From Taeniopygia guttata (taxonomy: Eukaryota; Chordata; Aves; Passeriformes; Estrildidae): 64,000 bases of DNA. The DNA lies in contig NC_133027.1 in assembly GCF_048771995.1 (NCBI RefSeq), positions 12,520,001 through 12,584,000 of the forward strand, written 5' to 3'. The position numbers and the translations under genes are program-made. The notes under the pieces are model-generated. The model was given only the letters and a program-made list of their open reading frames with translations, did no database searches and had not been told where the DNA came from. Positions 54,601-64,000 of this stretch are shown here, piece by piece. Each line of letters starts with the position of its first letter. The first letter of the stretch is position 1.

Positions 54601-57600
54601 GTCCTTGCTGAAAAGTTTCAACATGCATTTGTTTTAAGACAAATACTGTAAGCTATCTGTCTAAAAAACCTTTAAAATCTTGAATTTCAAAAATTGTGGA
54701 GCATTAAGATACTAGAAAGGAGATACCCTCATTAATTCACTCAAAATTGAGAAGGTACCTTTGTGTCAGAAGCTGCTGTATATATTACTATTTCATACTT
54801 TTTAGAAAACTTCTGTTGGTAATCTAAATAACTAGTAACTTGTATTTCATGTACCCTATTGAGTTTTCAGTTTGCATTCCTTTCTTTGTTTTTCTAGAAG
54901 TCTTTTGATGCACTGAGTCGTGTTACAATGGTAAAAATGGGGTGGATTTCAAAAGCCAGTGCTATCCAGAGAAAAGGCAGGTAATAAATGCCTCATAGTG
55001 GTTTCCATTTTGCAGATATCCACAGTCCTTTATGTTTAGAATAAAGCACACAACAGAATAGCTGTTTCTGGCCTAGTCCAGTGTTGTGTTGCATAGTGGC
55101 CAACACTCATTCTCTGCAGGTGAGTAGGCGTCAGCATGTATTTCCTTGGAATAATCTCCCAAGTTGTAGAAAAGTGACGCTCAGGCATTTCCCAAAGGTC
55201 TGGGTTGTTTTCCCCCCATTAATTTGTTCTCCTTCCTCTTTCTCCCATGTAGCACCAGCAGTCACAATGTCCAGTGGGGTGTTTTCACATCATGTCTGTC
55301 GGCAGAGGACTGCCTATTTCACTTTCTCCAAGCTATCCATGACTTAACAGGCCATGATTATATTCTTCCCAGCACTGTGGGTGAGGGCTCAGAAGTTTAT
55401 GTAGCAACAAATGCCTGTTTAATCAATCATATTGGCATTAAGCTGCACGTATGCACATAGATGTATATGACTGAGAGAATTTGCTGTCTCTCATTCACTC
55501 ACAAGTTACTTCATCTTTATTCTACCTTTTACTCCAAGCATCACTTCTGTTTAGGGGATGTGAGGGGAAACAATAAAGTTTGCAACTGGTTCCTCACAAC
55601 AAAGGATGATTGAGATTTGAACTGGTCTTAGGTTAGCAAAAAACCCACAGCACTTTACATTAGATAAGCCTTGTTTTTCTTTCCTCCAGATTTCTCAGTG
55701 TTGGGTTAAAATTACAGTAAAAAATTGCCACACTCTCAAAAATACTTCATGATTAGAAAACTCTCACTTTGTGTGTGACTTAACAACACTTTCTTCATAG
55801 TACTGCCTCTTCTTTTCCATTCTGAGTTTCTGTGTCTGTTTGTTGGCTTTTGGTTTTGTTTTTAGAAAGAAATCCTCATTTTCACAACCTTCCATATTTT
55901 ATTTTCAAGGGCTGGGCGCTGTCAGCCTGGAGTCTGCTTTCGTCTCTTCAGCAGGCTCCGATTTCAGAATATGTTGGAATTTCAATCTCCAGAACTTCTA
56001 AGAATGCCGCTTCAGGTGCATGTTCAGTTAGAAACTACAACTTTAAAAAATACAATGCCCTCAAACCATACTATTAATTGCAACAAATCATGTGTTTGGC
56101 GGCTGCTTCCAAATCTTGGTAATCTTTTTTTGTTCTGCCTTTTACCTTGCAGGAGATCTGTTTGTACACAAAAATTCTGTCTCCAGTTAATTGTCCAATT
56201 GTAGACTTTCTTATGAAAGCTCCTGATCCTCCGCCTGCTGTAACTGTGAGAAATGCTGTGCATATGCTTAAGGTCAGAAAAGGAGTAGGTTTAGATTGTA
56301 ATTGTGTTTGATCCCAAATTTGTGGTGTAGCAGTTTACTGACTTCAGTTTGTACTGAAGCTGTTTTTAATTACTTAAGGATGTTTTGAAGTTTTGTTTAT
56401 TGTCTGTTTTCATTTTGTGTGTAGGGATGTGTTTTTCCATGTCAAGGGAAGAGAGTGCTTCAAAGTCTTGTCTCAGTTAATAGTTTGACTTGCTTCTGTA
56501 GTGTTTGGAAACAAGTCTAGTTAATGTCCATTATTCACATCCTTTCTGCTTTCACTGTAAATTGATTTTGTCCACTGTACCCATCCCCCTCTCCTTTATT
56601 TGTTTGTTTGTTTGTTTATGAACAGACCATAGATGCCATGGACCCTTGGGAAGATCTCACTGAGCTTGGTTATCACCTCACTGAATTACCTGTAGAGCCA
56701 CACCTCGGTAAAATGGTGTTGTATGCTGTAGTTCTGAAGTGCCTGGATCCTGTTCTGACCATTGCCTGTGCTCTTGCCTGCCAAGACCCTTTTGTGCTGC
56801 CCACGCTGGCCTCCCAAAAGCGTGCAGCCGTGCTGTGCAGGAAGCGTTTTGCTGCCGGAACGTTCAGTGACCACATGGCCCTGCTCAGGGCTTTCCAGGT
56901 AGTCTTTCATTTCAGAGAGTACTAATCACAGCACATTCAAGCAAAATGCAGATGCACCAGTTGGATGTAGAGTGGCAGACTGTGATTAAGTGCTCAGAGA
57001 AGACTTTCTTTTTGCCTAGTGCCTTTCCTGTGTAAGGCATTACTTGGCAGTCTGGCTGGTCCACAGAAGAGGGAACTGTTTTTGTAGTATGTTTTGTTTC
57101 AAACATTATAAAATTTTGAATGTTCCAACAATGTGCCTCTTTGCATCCTACTACACTGAACTTTGAATCATGATCTTAATGTAATGATCTTTATTTATTG
57201 TTTTAACTTGACATAATCATCACTGTAGTGAACACATAAAGAGAATCTAATTGTTGAACAGAAAAAATAATCTGGTTTGATACATTAACTTTTAGAGTGG
57301 GTTTTGCATTCATTTTATTGACATAAATGTAATATTTTAAAAAAATGCAGTTTTTAGTTTAAGTCCTTCAAATTAATAGGCAAATGTAAAAACATTTTCA
57401 GGCATGGCAGAAGGCACGCAGTGACGGCTGGGAGAGAGCCTTCTGTGAAAAGAACTTCCTATCCCAAGCCACAATGGAAACCATTGCAGGAATGAGAACA
57501 CAGGTGCTTGGCCAGCTTAGAGCCTCAGGTAGAGAAGTTGGAAACAATTTTAACATTGTTTTAAAGTCAAGCATATAGAAATTGTAACAAAAATCGTGTC

Positions 57601-60600
57601 CACTGGTGTAATTTTCCTTAATTTGAAATACACCTTCATGCACACATTCATGCAGGGTATGGTGCAGATGAGGAATTGTGGCTGATCTAACTGAAAGCAC
57701 CCTCATCTCCACATGCCACTGCATTTCATGTTTTAATGAATTATTCCCATAGGAAATGTCTTTATATTGTACAAAATAGTGGTATTCTGTGTTAGTATGA
57801 AACCCCTTATCAGGAAGGATTTCAGTGTAATGGTTTCTTCTTGGTGCTGTTAAGGTTGGCAGTGGTGAAAAATGCAACAAAGAAGTCATTTATTTCACCT
57901 TTAGTTTCTGACTCCTTTTGAGAACCAAACACAAGCTAACATGGCACTGTTTTGTCTCTTTCATTTGTCAGGTTTTGTGAGAGCCAGAGGAGGAGCTGAT
58001 ATTAGAGATGTTAATACTAACTCTGAGAACTGGGCTGTAATTAAAGGTGCCTTAGTGGCCGGGATGTATCCCAATCTTGTGCATGTAGACAGAGACAGCC
58101 TGGTGTTGACGGAATCAAAGGAGACGAAAGTGCGATTTCATCCTACCTCTGTTCTTGGTCAGTCTCAGTATAAAAAGGTAAAGACACTTTGAATTCATAG
58201 TTCAAAAAAAAGGGCACTAAAATCTGTCACGTGTTTTAGAAATGTCTTTTCCTATTTGTCAGTACTTTAAAAGCAGTATAGGCATTTAACACTACAGCTT
58301 TAGAAAATACCGTTCTACCCAGCTGATAGAATTGGAGTTGATTCATTTTTCCATCATTTCAATTAGTCTTTTCTCTAGATGGAACAAGGCAAAATGACAA
58401 AAAAACTGCCCTGCTATAAAATTGTTTTAAAGATATAATGATCCCTATTCTTAAAAGCAAGTTTTTCTCTGAAACTTTTATTTAACATTTCTTTTTAAAG
58501 CAAAATATTTTGTTTTATCATGGTAGGATAATTTATGAATCTGGTTGAATTCTCTCACGCTTTTTTATGTGCATGTATATTTTTATATGTATATAATTGT
58601 ATGTGTATTTAGTTCTCAAAATACAGAATCATAGAATGGTTTGGGTTGTAAGGGACCTTAAAGCTTATCTCATTCCAACCCCTGCCACGGGCAGGGACAC
58701 CTTCCACTAGTCCAGGTTGCTCAGAGCCCCACCCAGCCTGGCCTTGAGCACTGCCAGGTTGAGGCATCCATAGTGTCTCTGGATAAAATGAGAAATACGT
58801 TCAAATTTACATTAATTACAGGTAGAGGGTATAATAGCCTGGTTTTACCTGCTCTTGCACAGATTGCCCCAGCAAATGGACAAGCTGCAGCCATCCAGGC
58901 TCTCCCTACAGACTGGCTTATATATGATGAAATGACGAGAGCTCACAAGACAGCAAACATCAGGTGCTGCTCTGTTGTGACACCTGTCACGGTGGCCCTC
59001 TTCTGTGGACCAGCCAGACTGCCAAGTAATGCCTTGCAGGCATCTTCATCCTTTCGAGGTACGCTGGAGTCTGGATTTGGGATGTTTCCGTTGCTATACA
59101 TCAGCGTGTGACATGGAAAACTTATTTTTCAGTAATATTTAATACATGTATTGCCTGATTCTGAACATAGCGCTGTTATAATTCCTGCAGCTATTCAGGA
59201 AGAGTTTGTTGGTTCTGTAATAAATCTCTCCATTTTGGGATTCCTTACATATTCAAGTCCATAAATTACACAGTTGTAGGGTCTCAGAAACTGTAGTATA
59301 GTTTGTAAGGAAAGAATACAGCCACAGTGTCTAATGAGAACTGTAGTACTGGTACTGAGAAGTGTAGTATGCATGTTCTTTTTCTACAGACTACTTTATT
59401 TGATACATTGAACCAGATTATTCAAACAGAATAATTTAGAAACAATCAATATGGCAAACACGTCATGTTGCTTCTAGCTAACACATACATTTTCAAGACA
59501 TGTTCTACTGATAATTTTTAATTTCAGTTAACTGTACTATTAACTGTGAGTAATAGAGAATATATAGAAATTTCCTTCTTTTTTTCTGATTTACATTGAG
59601 TCCTCTTGGAATGGAAGCAAAAATAACTGCTTCTAGTTGTCATAGTTTGAATCAAACTAAAAGTCCAACTTATTTCTAGAGCTTTCCTGTCTTGCTTTTA
59701 AACTGTGAACCTTAGAGTAGTGCTCATGTTGATTGAATTGCACTTAAGAAAAATAAAGAATCCTAATTAATAGCTATATGTATAGATTTTTTGTTTTTCT
59801 TACTAGGTCTTTAGATCTGCTGTTTTACTAGGAAATAGAGGCATGTGTGATTTTGCAAACAGCTTTAGGCAAAAGTTGTATAGTGGCCTGTGGATACTGG
59901 TGAAGGTACATGAGTTGGGTCACATCATATCAATACAGGTTTTTACACAGTAGGACCTTCAGCCGGTCTGGCTTGATTGCTGCTATCTGGAGCAAAGACT
60001 TTGCAGTGTATTTGCAGAAAAGAAGAGGTAGTTTTACAAATGTTTACATTTAAAGTCAATTTTAGAAGGAAAAACATTGTTGCTGGTAATACCGTAGTAT
60101 GCGGGTTTTTGTGTAGAAATAATAGTAGAAAAAATATGGAAATGCTAATGCACCTTTTGTCTTTAATTCAGGGAGAGGGGTATCTAATGATAGCAGCGAC
60201 AGTGAGATGGAGGACAAGACATCTGCTGATCTGGCACTGCTGAAGCTGGATGAAGGGCTCCATCTCAAACTGGACCCTGAAGTAAGTAAGAAATTACTCC
60301 TGGGTTTGCTTCATGTAGAGGAATTGTAAAAAGATGTGAAAAGGTTTTTGTAACATTTGAGTAGCCAAGAATTTTCTCCAAGAATGTCATGGTCTATTTC
60401 GGTCTCTCAAACTAGGTACTCTGTGATTTAACCTTTACTTCACAAGCTCATCAATAATTAAACGGCTTCAATCCCCTTTGGCACAGAGTTGTCTGTCGCC
60501 TGAATCCGTGTATTCAACATCCAAGTTGCAGTGTTTCATCACCTATCACCCGTACCTTTCTATTCTTTTACTTGTCAGCAAAAAGAAAGAGAATAATTAG

Positions 60601-62594
60601 TCACCTAATTCAACATTGAGAGTGCTCATTCCTCTTCCTCCATATTGATGTGGGTGTCCTGTCTCTCACAAAAGGGACCAGGAAAGCCTCAGCAATCCAG
60701 ATGCTGTTGGGTCTGTTTCAAAAACTTTCTGGGCAGTATGATGTTTTATATCTGAGCTTGGCAGTTTTGTCCCTTTCCACACGTCAGCAGATTCTGAAGA
60801 GACTGGCAGACAAAAGATAATGGCTGCAAGGGACAGCAAGCTGCAGGTGACAGTGACTGCATAAGGGCCCTTCTGCTCCTTCTGGCCTCCTGTCCTGCCT
60901 GCATGGTGCTCCATCAGGCCATAGCACGAGCTGGGATAGCCAAAATCTGAACAGGAGCTGAGAGAACAGTCACATTGGCATATTGTGTTCTTCTTTCTTT
61001 GAGAGGATAACCAAAATCGGATCAAAAAAGGAGCACTTGAAGCTGAAGTTGCTGAAAGAAAGTTGCTGTCAGATTTTGGAAGGATAAATTTCAAAATCTC
61101 TTTGAAATAGAAGTCTTTATGTCATTGAGGAGCTGTGGCTGTGGTAGGAGGCAGTTTATGGGTCATGAAACACACAACTTTACCAACTCTAATAATAATA
61201 CTCTCTCTCCTAGACATGTCCAGAAGAGTGATTTTTTTAAATTTATTGTAATGGAAGCATTTCTGGTAGCAGAATTAGACAATAGTCTTCTGAATTTAGT
61301 CATCACATTTGACCAGGTGTCTATGTAAGAAAAATATCACTTAGAGCTCTTTTCCATCAACTATGACTGAAGAGTGCATGAGTAGAGACTGATTTGAGAG
61401 GAAGGGCATAAAGCATGAAAGGATTGGGTTTTCTTGAAAGATAAGAAGGAAAAAAAAAGGTCTGTGGAATTACAATACAAAGCTAAGTTTATTACCGAGC
61501 TAAATGAAATGTTTCCAAAATTACCTTGCACCCAAGGAAAAGAAAGCAAATTAACATCTTAATTTAAATATGGATTATTCCCCTTCCCCAAGACCTTAGT
61601 CTTGCCTTTAATTGTGGGCCCCGTTTATATTAGAATGCCAGGTGCTGCCTGATATGGAAAAGACAGGGTTCTCTTACCTGTGTGATCTACTTTTCATCAG
61701 TATTTAACAGAATTGGAATTTATTGCAGGCTGCTGGTATGCTGCTGCAACTCAGGCAGAAGTGGCACAGCTTGTTTCTGCGTCGCATGCGAGCTCCTTCT
61801 AAGCTGTGGTCTGAGGTTGATGAAACAACTGTAAGAGCAATTACAGCTGTTCTGAGTGCTGAAGAACAGTCTGCAGGTCTACAGCAGCCTTCAGGAATTG
61901 GCCAGAGACCAAGGCCTGTGACTTGTGAAGAACTTCCTTTGGCATCTACATGGATGTCAAGCAACAGCAGAAACAGCTCAACAGAAACAGAATTGTCTGA
62001 CTTCTCTCATGCTGAAAAGTAAGATGCTGAGGTCTTCTGCTCACTGTAGGTTGCAGTTTATGTATACAAGTATCACTTAAGTTTCTGCTAGTAATAGGAG
62101 GTGGAAACAGCGGAAGTACAGTTTGAAGGTGTTATACTGTTGTATGCTGCATTGTAGTCCCAAAGAGAAGTATTTCATACCTGGGGCTGCTGTTGGAGAG
62201 AGCAGTCAGGAATATTGTCCATGAATTGTGATGTTTGAGAAGTAGCAGAAGAAGTTTAACAGTAGCATTAAAAAGCAATGAATGGTCAGTATGAGTTTTT
62301 AGTTAGGCTTTAATAGATTTTGTAGTTGCTGTAATACATGTGGTCATGCAGTAGGCTGGCAGGTCGATGTAAATTTTCAGTGACTGCTTGTGAAACTCAA
62401 AGTATGTCCTTTGTAGGGTTTCAGTGAAATCTACTTCTCCTGCACTCCACCAGCCAAAGAAGTACAAAGAAAAAGACATTTTGCTCTCCAGACAATTCTC
62501 AGATGACAGATCCGCTCAGTCCTCAGTGAAGCCTGCAGACAGCAGTAGCTATTCCAACGCCTGTGCTACTCCTTCTTCTCCAGTGTCGGGAAAG
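39461..62594 (+). CDS. YTHDC2: YTHDC2, exons 1-26 (3' end outside window)
   Basis: Twenty-six exons join in phase to about 1269 codons. Order: Arg/Ala-rich N-terminus, R3H domain (exons 2-3), DExH helicase core (Walker A GESGSGKT in exon 4, DEVH across exons 6-7, SSA in exon 7), an ankyrin-repeat insert (exons 11-12), the second RecA domain ([11 protein letters not shown] in exon 16, QRKGRAGR across exons 17-18), HA2 (exons 19-21), OB-fold (exons 22-23), and a Ser-rich linker (exons 24-26). The C-terminal YTH domain, which reads m6A in RNA, lies beyond the window. The protein is a cytoplasmic 3'-5' RNA helicase that acts with MEIOC to drive the mitosis-to-meiosis switch in germ cells. No stop or frameshift is seen. 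Confidence 0.97.
39722..40202 (+). mobile_element. CR1 LINE fragment in YTHDC2 intron 1
   Basis: 5'-truncated CR1 3' end in sense orientation: ccagaggagactgag..ggatctc, gcactgaaactgctgcccagg, ccttccagtcctaacaattc and a closing tctgtggttctgt. It begins about 87 bp past the exon 1 donor. Confidence 0.85.
40270..40360 (+). CDS. YTHDC2: YTHDC2 exon 2
   Basis: Acceptor TTCTAG, donor [28 protein letters not shown] starts the R3H region. Confidence 0.93.
40741..40934 (+). CDS. YTHDC2: YTHDC2 exon 3 (R3H)
   Basis: Acceptor CTGACAG, donor G|GTACGT. Contains [17 protein letters not shown] and the rest of the single-strand nucleic-acid-binding R3H domain. Confidence 0.95.
42522..42721 (+). CDS. YTHDC2: YTHDC2 exon 4 (helicase motif I)
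   Basis: Acceptor TTTGCAG, donor CAG|GTATGT. Walker A is [12 protein letters not shown]. Confidence 0.97.
43010..43160. repeat. Poly-T and related simple tract in intron 4
   Basis: T-rich runs at 43087-43112 and 43148-43162. No coding content. Confidence 0.8.
43336..43502 (+). CDS. YTHDC2: YTHDC2 exon 5 (motif Ia)
   Basis: Starts [13 protein letters not shown] and contains [16 protein letters not shown]. Donor AG|GTACTA. Confidence 0.97.
44730..45545. repeat. Interspersed repeat with internal periodicity in YTHDC2 intron 5
   Basis: A GC-rich island in AT-rich intron DNA. Blocks such as ctggagcagttcctg / ctgcagcccatggga / gaccca recur every 30-60 bp. It looks like a fragment of an avian retroelement internal region, possibly ERVL. 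The class is a guess. Confidence 0.45.
45944..46046 (+). CDS. YTHDC2: YTHDC2 exon 6
   Basis: [19 protein letters not shown] to THVIV, running up to the DEVH box. Donor GTG|GTGAGC. Confidence 0.96.
47219..47375 (+). CDS. YTHDC2: YTHDC2 exon 7 (DEVH, motif III)
   Basis: Begins with [14 protein letters not shown] and contains [13 protein letters not shown]. Donor A|GTAAGT. Confidence 0.97.
49522..49629 (+). CDS. YTHDC2: YTHDC2 exon 8
   Basis: [20 protein letters not shown] to KEKKQQ. Acceptor TATTTTAG, donor G|GTCAGT. Confidence 0.95.
50709..50857 (+). CDS. YTHDC2: YTHDC2 exon 9
   Basis: [20 protein letters not shown] to [10 protein letters not shown], a polar linker. Acceptor ATTCTAG, donor CTG|GTAAGT. 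Confidence 0.94.
51258..51393 (+). CDS. YTHDC2: YTHDC2 exon 10
   Basis: [19 protein letters not shown] to [10 protein letters not shown]. Acceptor TCTTCAG, donor G|GTAAGT. Confidence 0.96.
51745..51871 (+). CDS. YTHDC2: YTHDC2 exon 11 (ankyrin repeat)
   Basis: [20 protein letters not shown] to CKSSNGW, the first ankyrin repeat of the insert within the helicase core. Donor TG|GTAAAA. Confidence 0.95.
52846..52911 (+). CDS. YTHDC2: YTHDC2 exon 12 (ankyrin repeat)
   Basis: [20 protein letters not shown], the second ankyrin repeat. In mammals the ankyrin insert binds XRN1. Acceptor TATTTCAG, donor AG|GTCAGT. Confidence 0.95.
53683..53861 (+). CDS. YTHDC2: YTHDC2 exon 13
   Basis: [19 protein letters not shown] to [13 protein letters not shown]. 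Acceptor TGTTACAG, donor G|GTAGGT. Confidence 0.96.
54013..54109 (+). CDS. YTHDC2: YTHDC2 exon 14 (second RecA domain start)
   Basis: [18 protein letters not shown] and on (motif IV). Acceptor TTTTTAG, donor AG|GTAAAA. Confidence 0.96.
54186..54273 (+). CDS. YTHDC2: YTHDC2 exon 15 (GC donor)
   Basis: [18 protein letters not shown] to FGIRKI. To join exon 16 in phase the intron must begin GCAAGT, a non-canonical GC-AG intron. Confidence 0.9.
54373..54453 (+). CDS. YTHDC2: YTHDC2 exon 16 (motif V)
   Basis: [20 protein letters not shown] to DSGKVKE. Acceptor TTTGCAG, donor GAG|GTAGGA. Confidence 0.97.
54898..54980 (+). CDS. YTHDC2: YTHDC2 exon 17
   Basis: [20 protein letters not shown] to QRKGR, the first half of motif VI. 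Donor AG|GTAATA. Confidence 0.96.
55910..56015 (+). CDS. YTHDC2: YTHDC2 exon 18 (motif VI end)
   Basis: [18 protein letters not shown] to PELLRMPLQ. Acceptor TTTTCAAG, donor CAG|GTGCAT. Confidence 0.95.
56153..56272 (+). CDS. YTHDC2: YTHDC2 exon 19
   Basis: [20 protein letters not shown] to VRNAVHMLK, start of the HA2 region. Donor AAG|GTCAGA. Confidence 0.95.
56626..56898 (+). CDS. YTHDC2: YTHDC2 exon 20 (HA2)
   Basis: [20 protein letters not shown] to HMALLRAFQ, helicase-associated domain. Donor CAG|GTAGTC. Confidence 0.97.
57402..57528 (+). CDS. YTHDC2: YTHDC2 exon 21
   Basis: [20 protein letters not shown] to LGQLRAS. Acceptor TTTTCAG, donor G|GTAGAG. Confidence 0.96.
57972..58177 (+). 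CDS. YTHDC2: YTHDC2 exon 22 (OB-fold)
   Basis: [20 protein letters not shown] to GQSQYKK. Acceptor TTTGTCAG, donor AAG|GTAAAG. Confidence 0.97.
58624..58780 (-). mobile_element. CR1 LINE fragment in YTHDC2 intron 22
   Basis: Antisense CR1 3' end: cagaatcatagaatggttt, gggaccttaaagcttatctc, ccacgggcagggacaccttc and gccttgagcactgccagg. It lies just upstream of exon 23. Confidence 0.9.
58863..59058 (+). CDS. YTHDC2: YTHDC2 exon 23 (OB-fold)
   Basis: [20 protein letters not shown] to LQASSSFR. The acceptor lies about 100 bp after a CR1 fragment. Donor G|GTACGC. Confidence 0.96.
60172..60281 (+). CDS. YTHDC2: YTHDC2 exon 24
   Basis: [20 protein letters not shown] to KLDPE, acidic. Acceptor TAATTCAG, donor GAA|GTAAGT. 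Confidence 0.94.
61729..62018 (+). CDS. YTHDC2: YTHDC2 exon 25
   Basis: [20 protein letters not shown] to DFSHAEK. Acceptor ATTGCAG, donor AA|GTAAGA. Confidence 0.95.
62417..62594 (+). CDS. YTHDC2: YTHDC2 exon 26
   Basis: [20 protein letters not shown] to SPVSGK, Ser-rich linker before the YTH domain. Donor AAG|GTAGAG. No later exon is seen before the window ends. Confidence 0.93.
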
Positions 62595-63399
62595 GTAGAG
62601 TTCTCTAACATATCACCCTGCTCTTCCAGAGTAATAGAATTTCTTGCTGATATCATTCTGCAGTTAGGTATTTTACTGATAAATTAGGAACCTAACGTAG
62701 CTTTTCATTTGTAACACTGCATAATACTTCCTTCTGGAACTTAAAAATCTAGACTAAATATCCTTGTTTCACTAGTTTAATACAGCAAAAATAATTTGTA
62801 GACTGCTGAGGTGAAGCTATCCAAAGTAGAAAAAATGAGATTTTAAAAAAACCCCAAACTTGTTCTAATAAACATGTATTAGTTTTTTTCAACTAAATGA
62901 GTATATTATATACACACTTCTGAAGTTTTTGGATTCTGCCTTTCTCGGCTTCCATAATAGATTTTCAATATCAATACTGATTCTGTCTTATCTGCCTTAC
63001 TATGACTGATTTTTGTGATGGTTATTTGAACAAAGTACACATTTTTAATGAGATTACTGTGACAGTTGTCACATATACTTGAATAGTAGATTGCAGTAAC
63101 ACTAAGGAGATCATTGAGAGAAAACTTCATGGACTCATTGGAGGATGTAGTAATTCCTCTTGAATCTTTCAGCTTTTAAATTAAGACAGCGTAAAAGGAA
63201 GAAAACATGTTTCCTGAATATAGAAATGCGAGTAGTGTGCTGTAGGCTACACTCTAGGATGCTTAATTTTGGTGTCATCTCAAGGTCTGTCAGACTTTAA
63301 CCAATTCTAATTAGTCACTAGACTTTTTAATCCTATTCTGCTCTACTTGTTTCTTGCCCCTCATGGATGAATTACTGTGGAAGGGGCTAACAGCAGGCC

Positions 63400-63752
63400 T
63401 GTTAGCTAAAGGAGCGAAAAGAAGCTGAGAGGCAAGAAGAAGCTGTTAAAGAGCTCTCTCCAAGGCTGCTACCAAGGAGACTGAGAGAAGAGAAGAACTG
63501 AAGAAAGATAAGGAGAGCACTGCAGACGGACAAAGTATTTTTAGAAAGTTAACTAAAGTCACTGTTACTGTTCACCAGTGGTGTTATGTTGATTTTTTTG
63601 TGGCCAATAGTTGGGGTAGAAGAAGTATAAACAATTAGAAAGTTTATAAAAGGTCAGCCATGTTCAATAATAAAGAATTGCCATCTGAGACCGCCTGTGG
63701 TCTGTGCTTTGTGTCGCGACCGCCTCGGGATACAGTGTATATACCAGTGACA
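63400..63752 (+). mobile_element. 5' LTR of a sense-strand ERV in YTHDC2 intron 26
   Basis: Ends ...ACCAGTGACA at 63752. A TATA box (TTTATAAAAGG) lies near 63643-63653 and a poly(A) signal (AATAAAG) near 63668. The start is uncertain: TGTTAGCTAAAGG at 63400, or TGTGGAAGG at 63376. It is followed by a primer-binding site and a gag start, so it is a provirus and not a solo LTR. Confidence 0.78.
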
Positions 63753-63754
63753 GC

Positions 63755-63774
63755 TGGTGCCCACCGCGTGGAGC
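63755..63774 (+). promoter_or_regulatory. Primer-binding site of the right-edge ERV
   Basis: TGGTGCCCACCGCGTGGAGC lies two bases after the LTR end. I did not settle the tRNA. Confidence 0.6.
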
Positions 63775-63967
63775 AACAGCCTGAACAGCGTGGTCAGTCT
63801 GGAGCCACGCGGGGTCCCAGCAACTGGCAGCCGTGACCCACTGGGGAGCAGCGGGGGAGGCGGCGCTGGTGCAGCTGAGAGTGGCGTGTGGAAGCCACAG
63901 GGAGGTCCAGACTTGATTTTCTCCTATCAAGACACCTGGAAGCAGGTGAGGCACCAACTAGTAATAA

Positions 63968-64000
63968 TGGGAAATAAATCTAAAGAGGAAGAGACTGTTT
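63968..64000 (+). CDS. Start of gag of the right-edge ERV (cut by window end)
   Basis: ATGGGAAATAAATCTAAAG reads MGNKSKEEE, with a glycine suited to myristoylation, and continues off the window. Only about 11 codons are visible, so the class is unknown. Confidence 0.5.

Noticed and set aside
1..64000. CRISPR arrays, operons, bacterial promoters, tRNA or rRNA genes
   Set aside because: The window is vertebrate nuclear DNA. No spaced direct-repeat arrays or RNA-gene signatures were found. The tRNA-like strings are retroviral primer-binding sites.

Overview
The window reads as nuclear DNA of a bird, most likely a songbird. The right half carries the 5' two thirds of YTHDC2, split into 26 phase-consistent exons on the + strand with avian CR1 LINE fragments in its introns. 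The left half carries a broken PIM1-like kinase copy and an HSF-family gene of the sort that is multi-copy in passerines, buried among endogenous retroviruses (ERVs). YTHDC2 is Z-linked in chicken, so a sex-chromosome location is a reasonable inference, not something shown here.

Left part (1-34 kb): ERV A (1-6050, minus) has a 5' LTR, a complete gag and an open pro-pol that runs off the left edge. Next come AT-rich and GC-rich repeat tracts, then a four-exon HSF-like gene on the minus strand (8322-10223) with a missing 5' end and one single-base frame break. From 11.5 to 13.1 kb there are tandem repeats and a solo LTR. A PIM1-like kinase pseudogene (13239-26062) is split by a nested insertion: internally deleted ERV B (14145-25725, plus) sits in a kinase exon, and ERV C (17145-25552, minus) sits in the 3' LTR of B. 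ERV C has two nearly identical 567-bp LTRs and open gag, pro, pol and env, so it looks recent and structurally complete. A solo LTR (26263-26768), an ERVL-like solo LTR (29332-29812) and a 5'-truncated, decayed ERV D (about 29820-33953, plus) follow.

Middle (34-39 kb): AT-rich intergenic DNA with simple repeats and no gene that I can support.

Right part (39.2-64 kb): a GC-rich YTHDC2 promoter and first exon, then R3H, DExH helicase, ankyrin insert, HA2 and OB-fold exons, encoding about 1269 residues with every exon phase matching the next. The YTH-domain exons lie beyond the window. The last intron contains the 5' LTR, primer-binding site and gag start of another sense-strand ERV that runs off the right edge.

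How the parts relate: YTHDC2 is the one gene that looks intact. The retroviral parts are separate proviruses at different stages of decay, dated relative to one another by nesting and LTR divergence. All coordinates come from reading the sequence. No alignment or database search was run.
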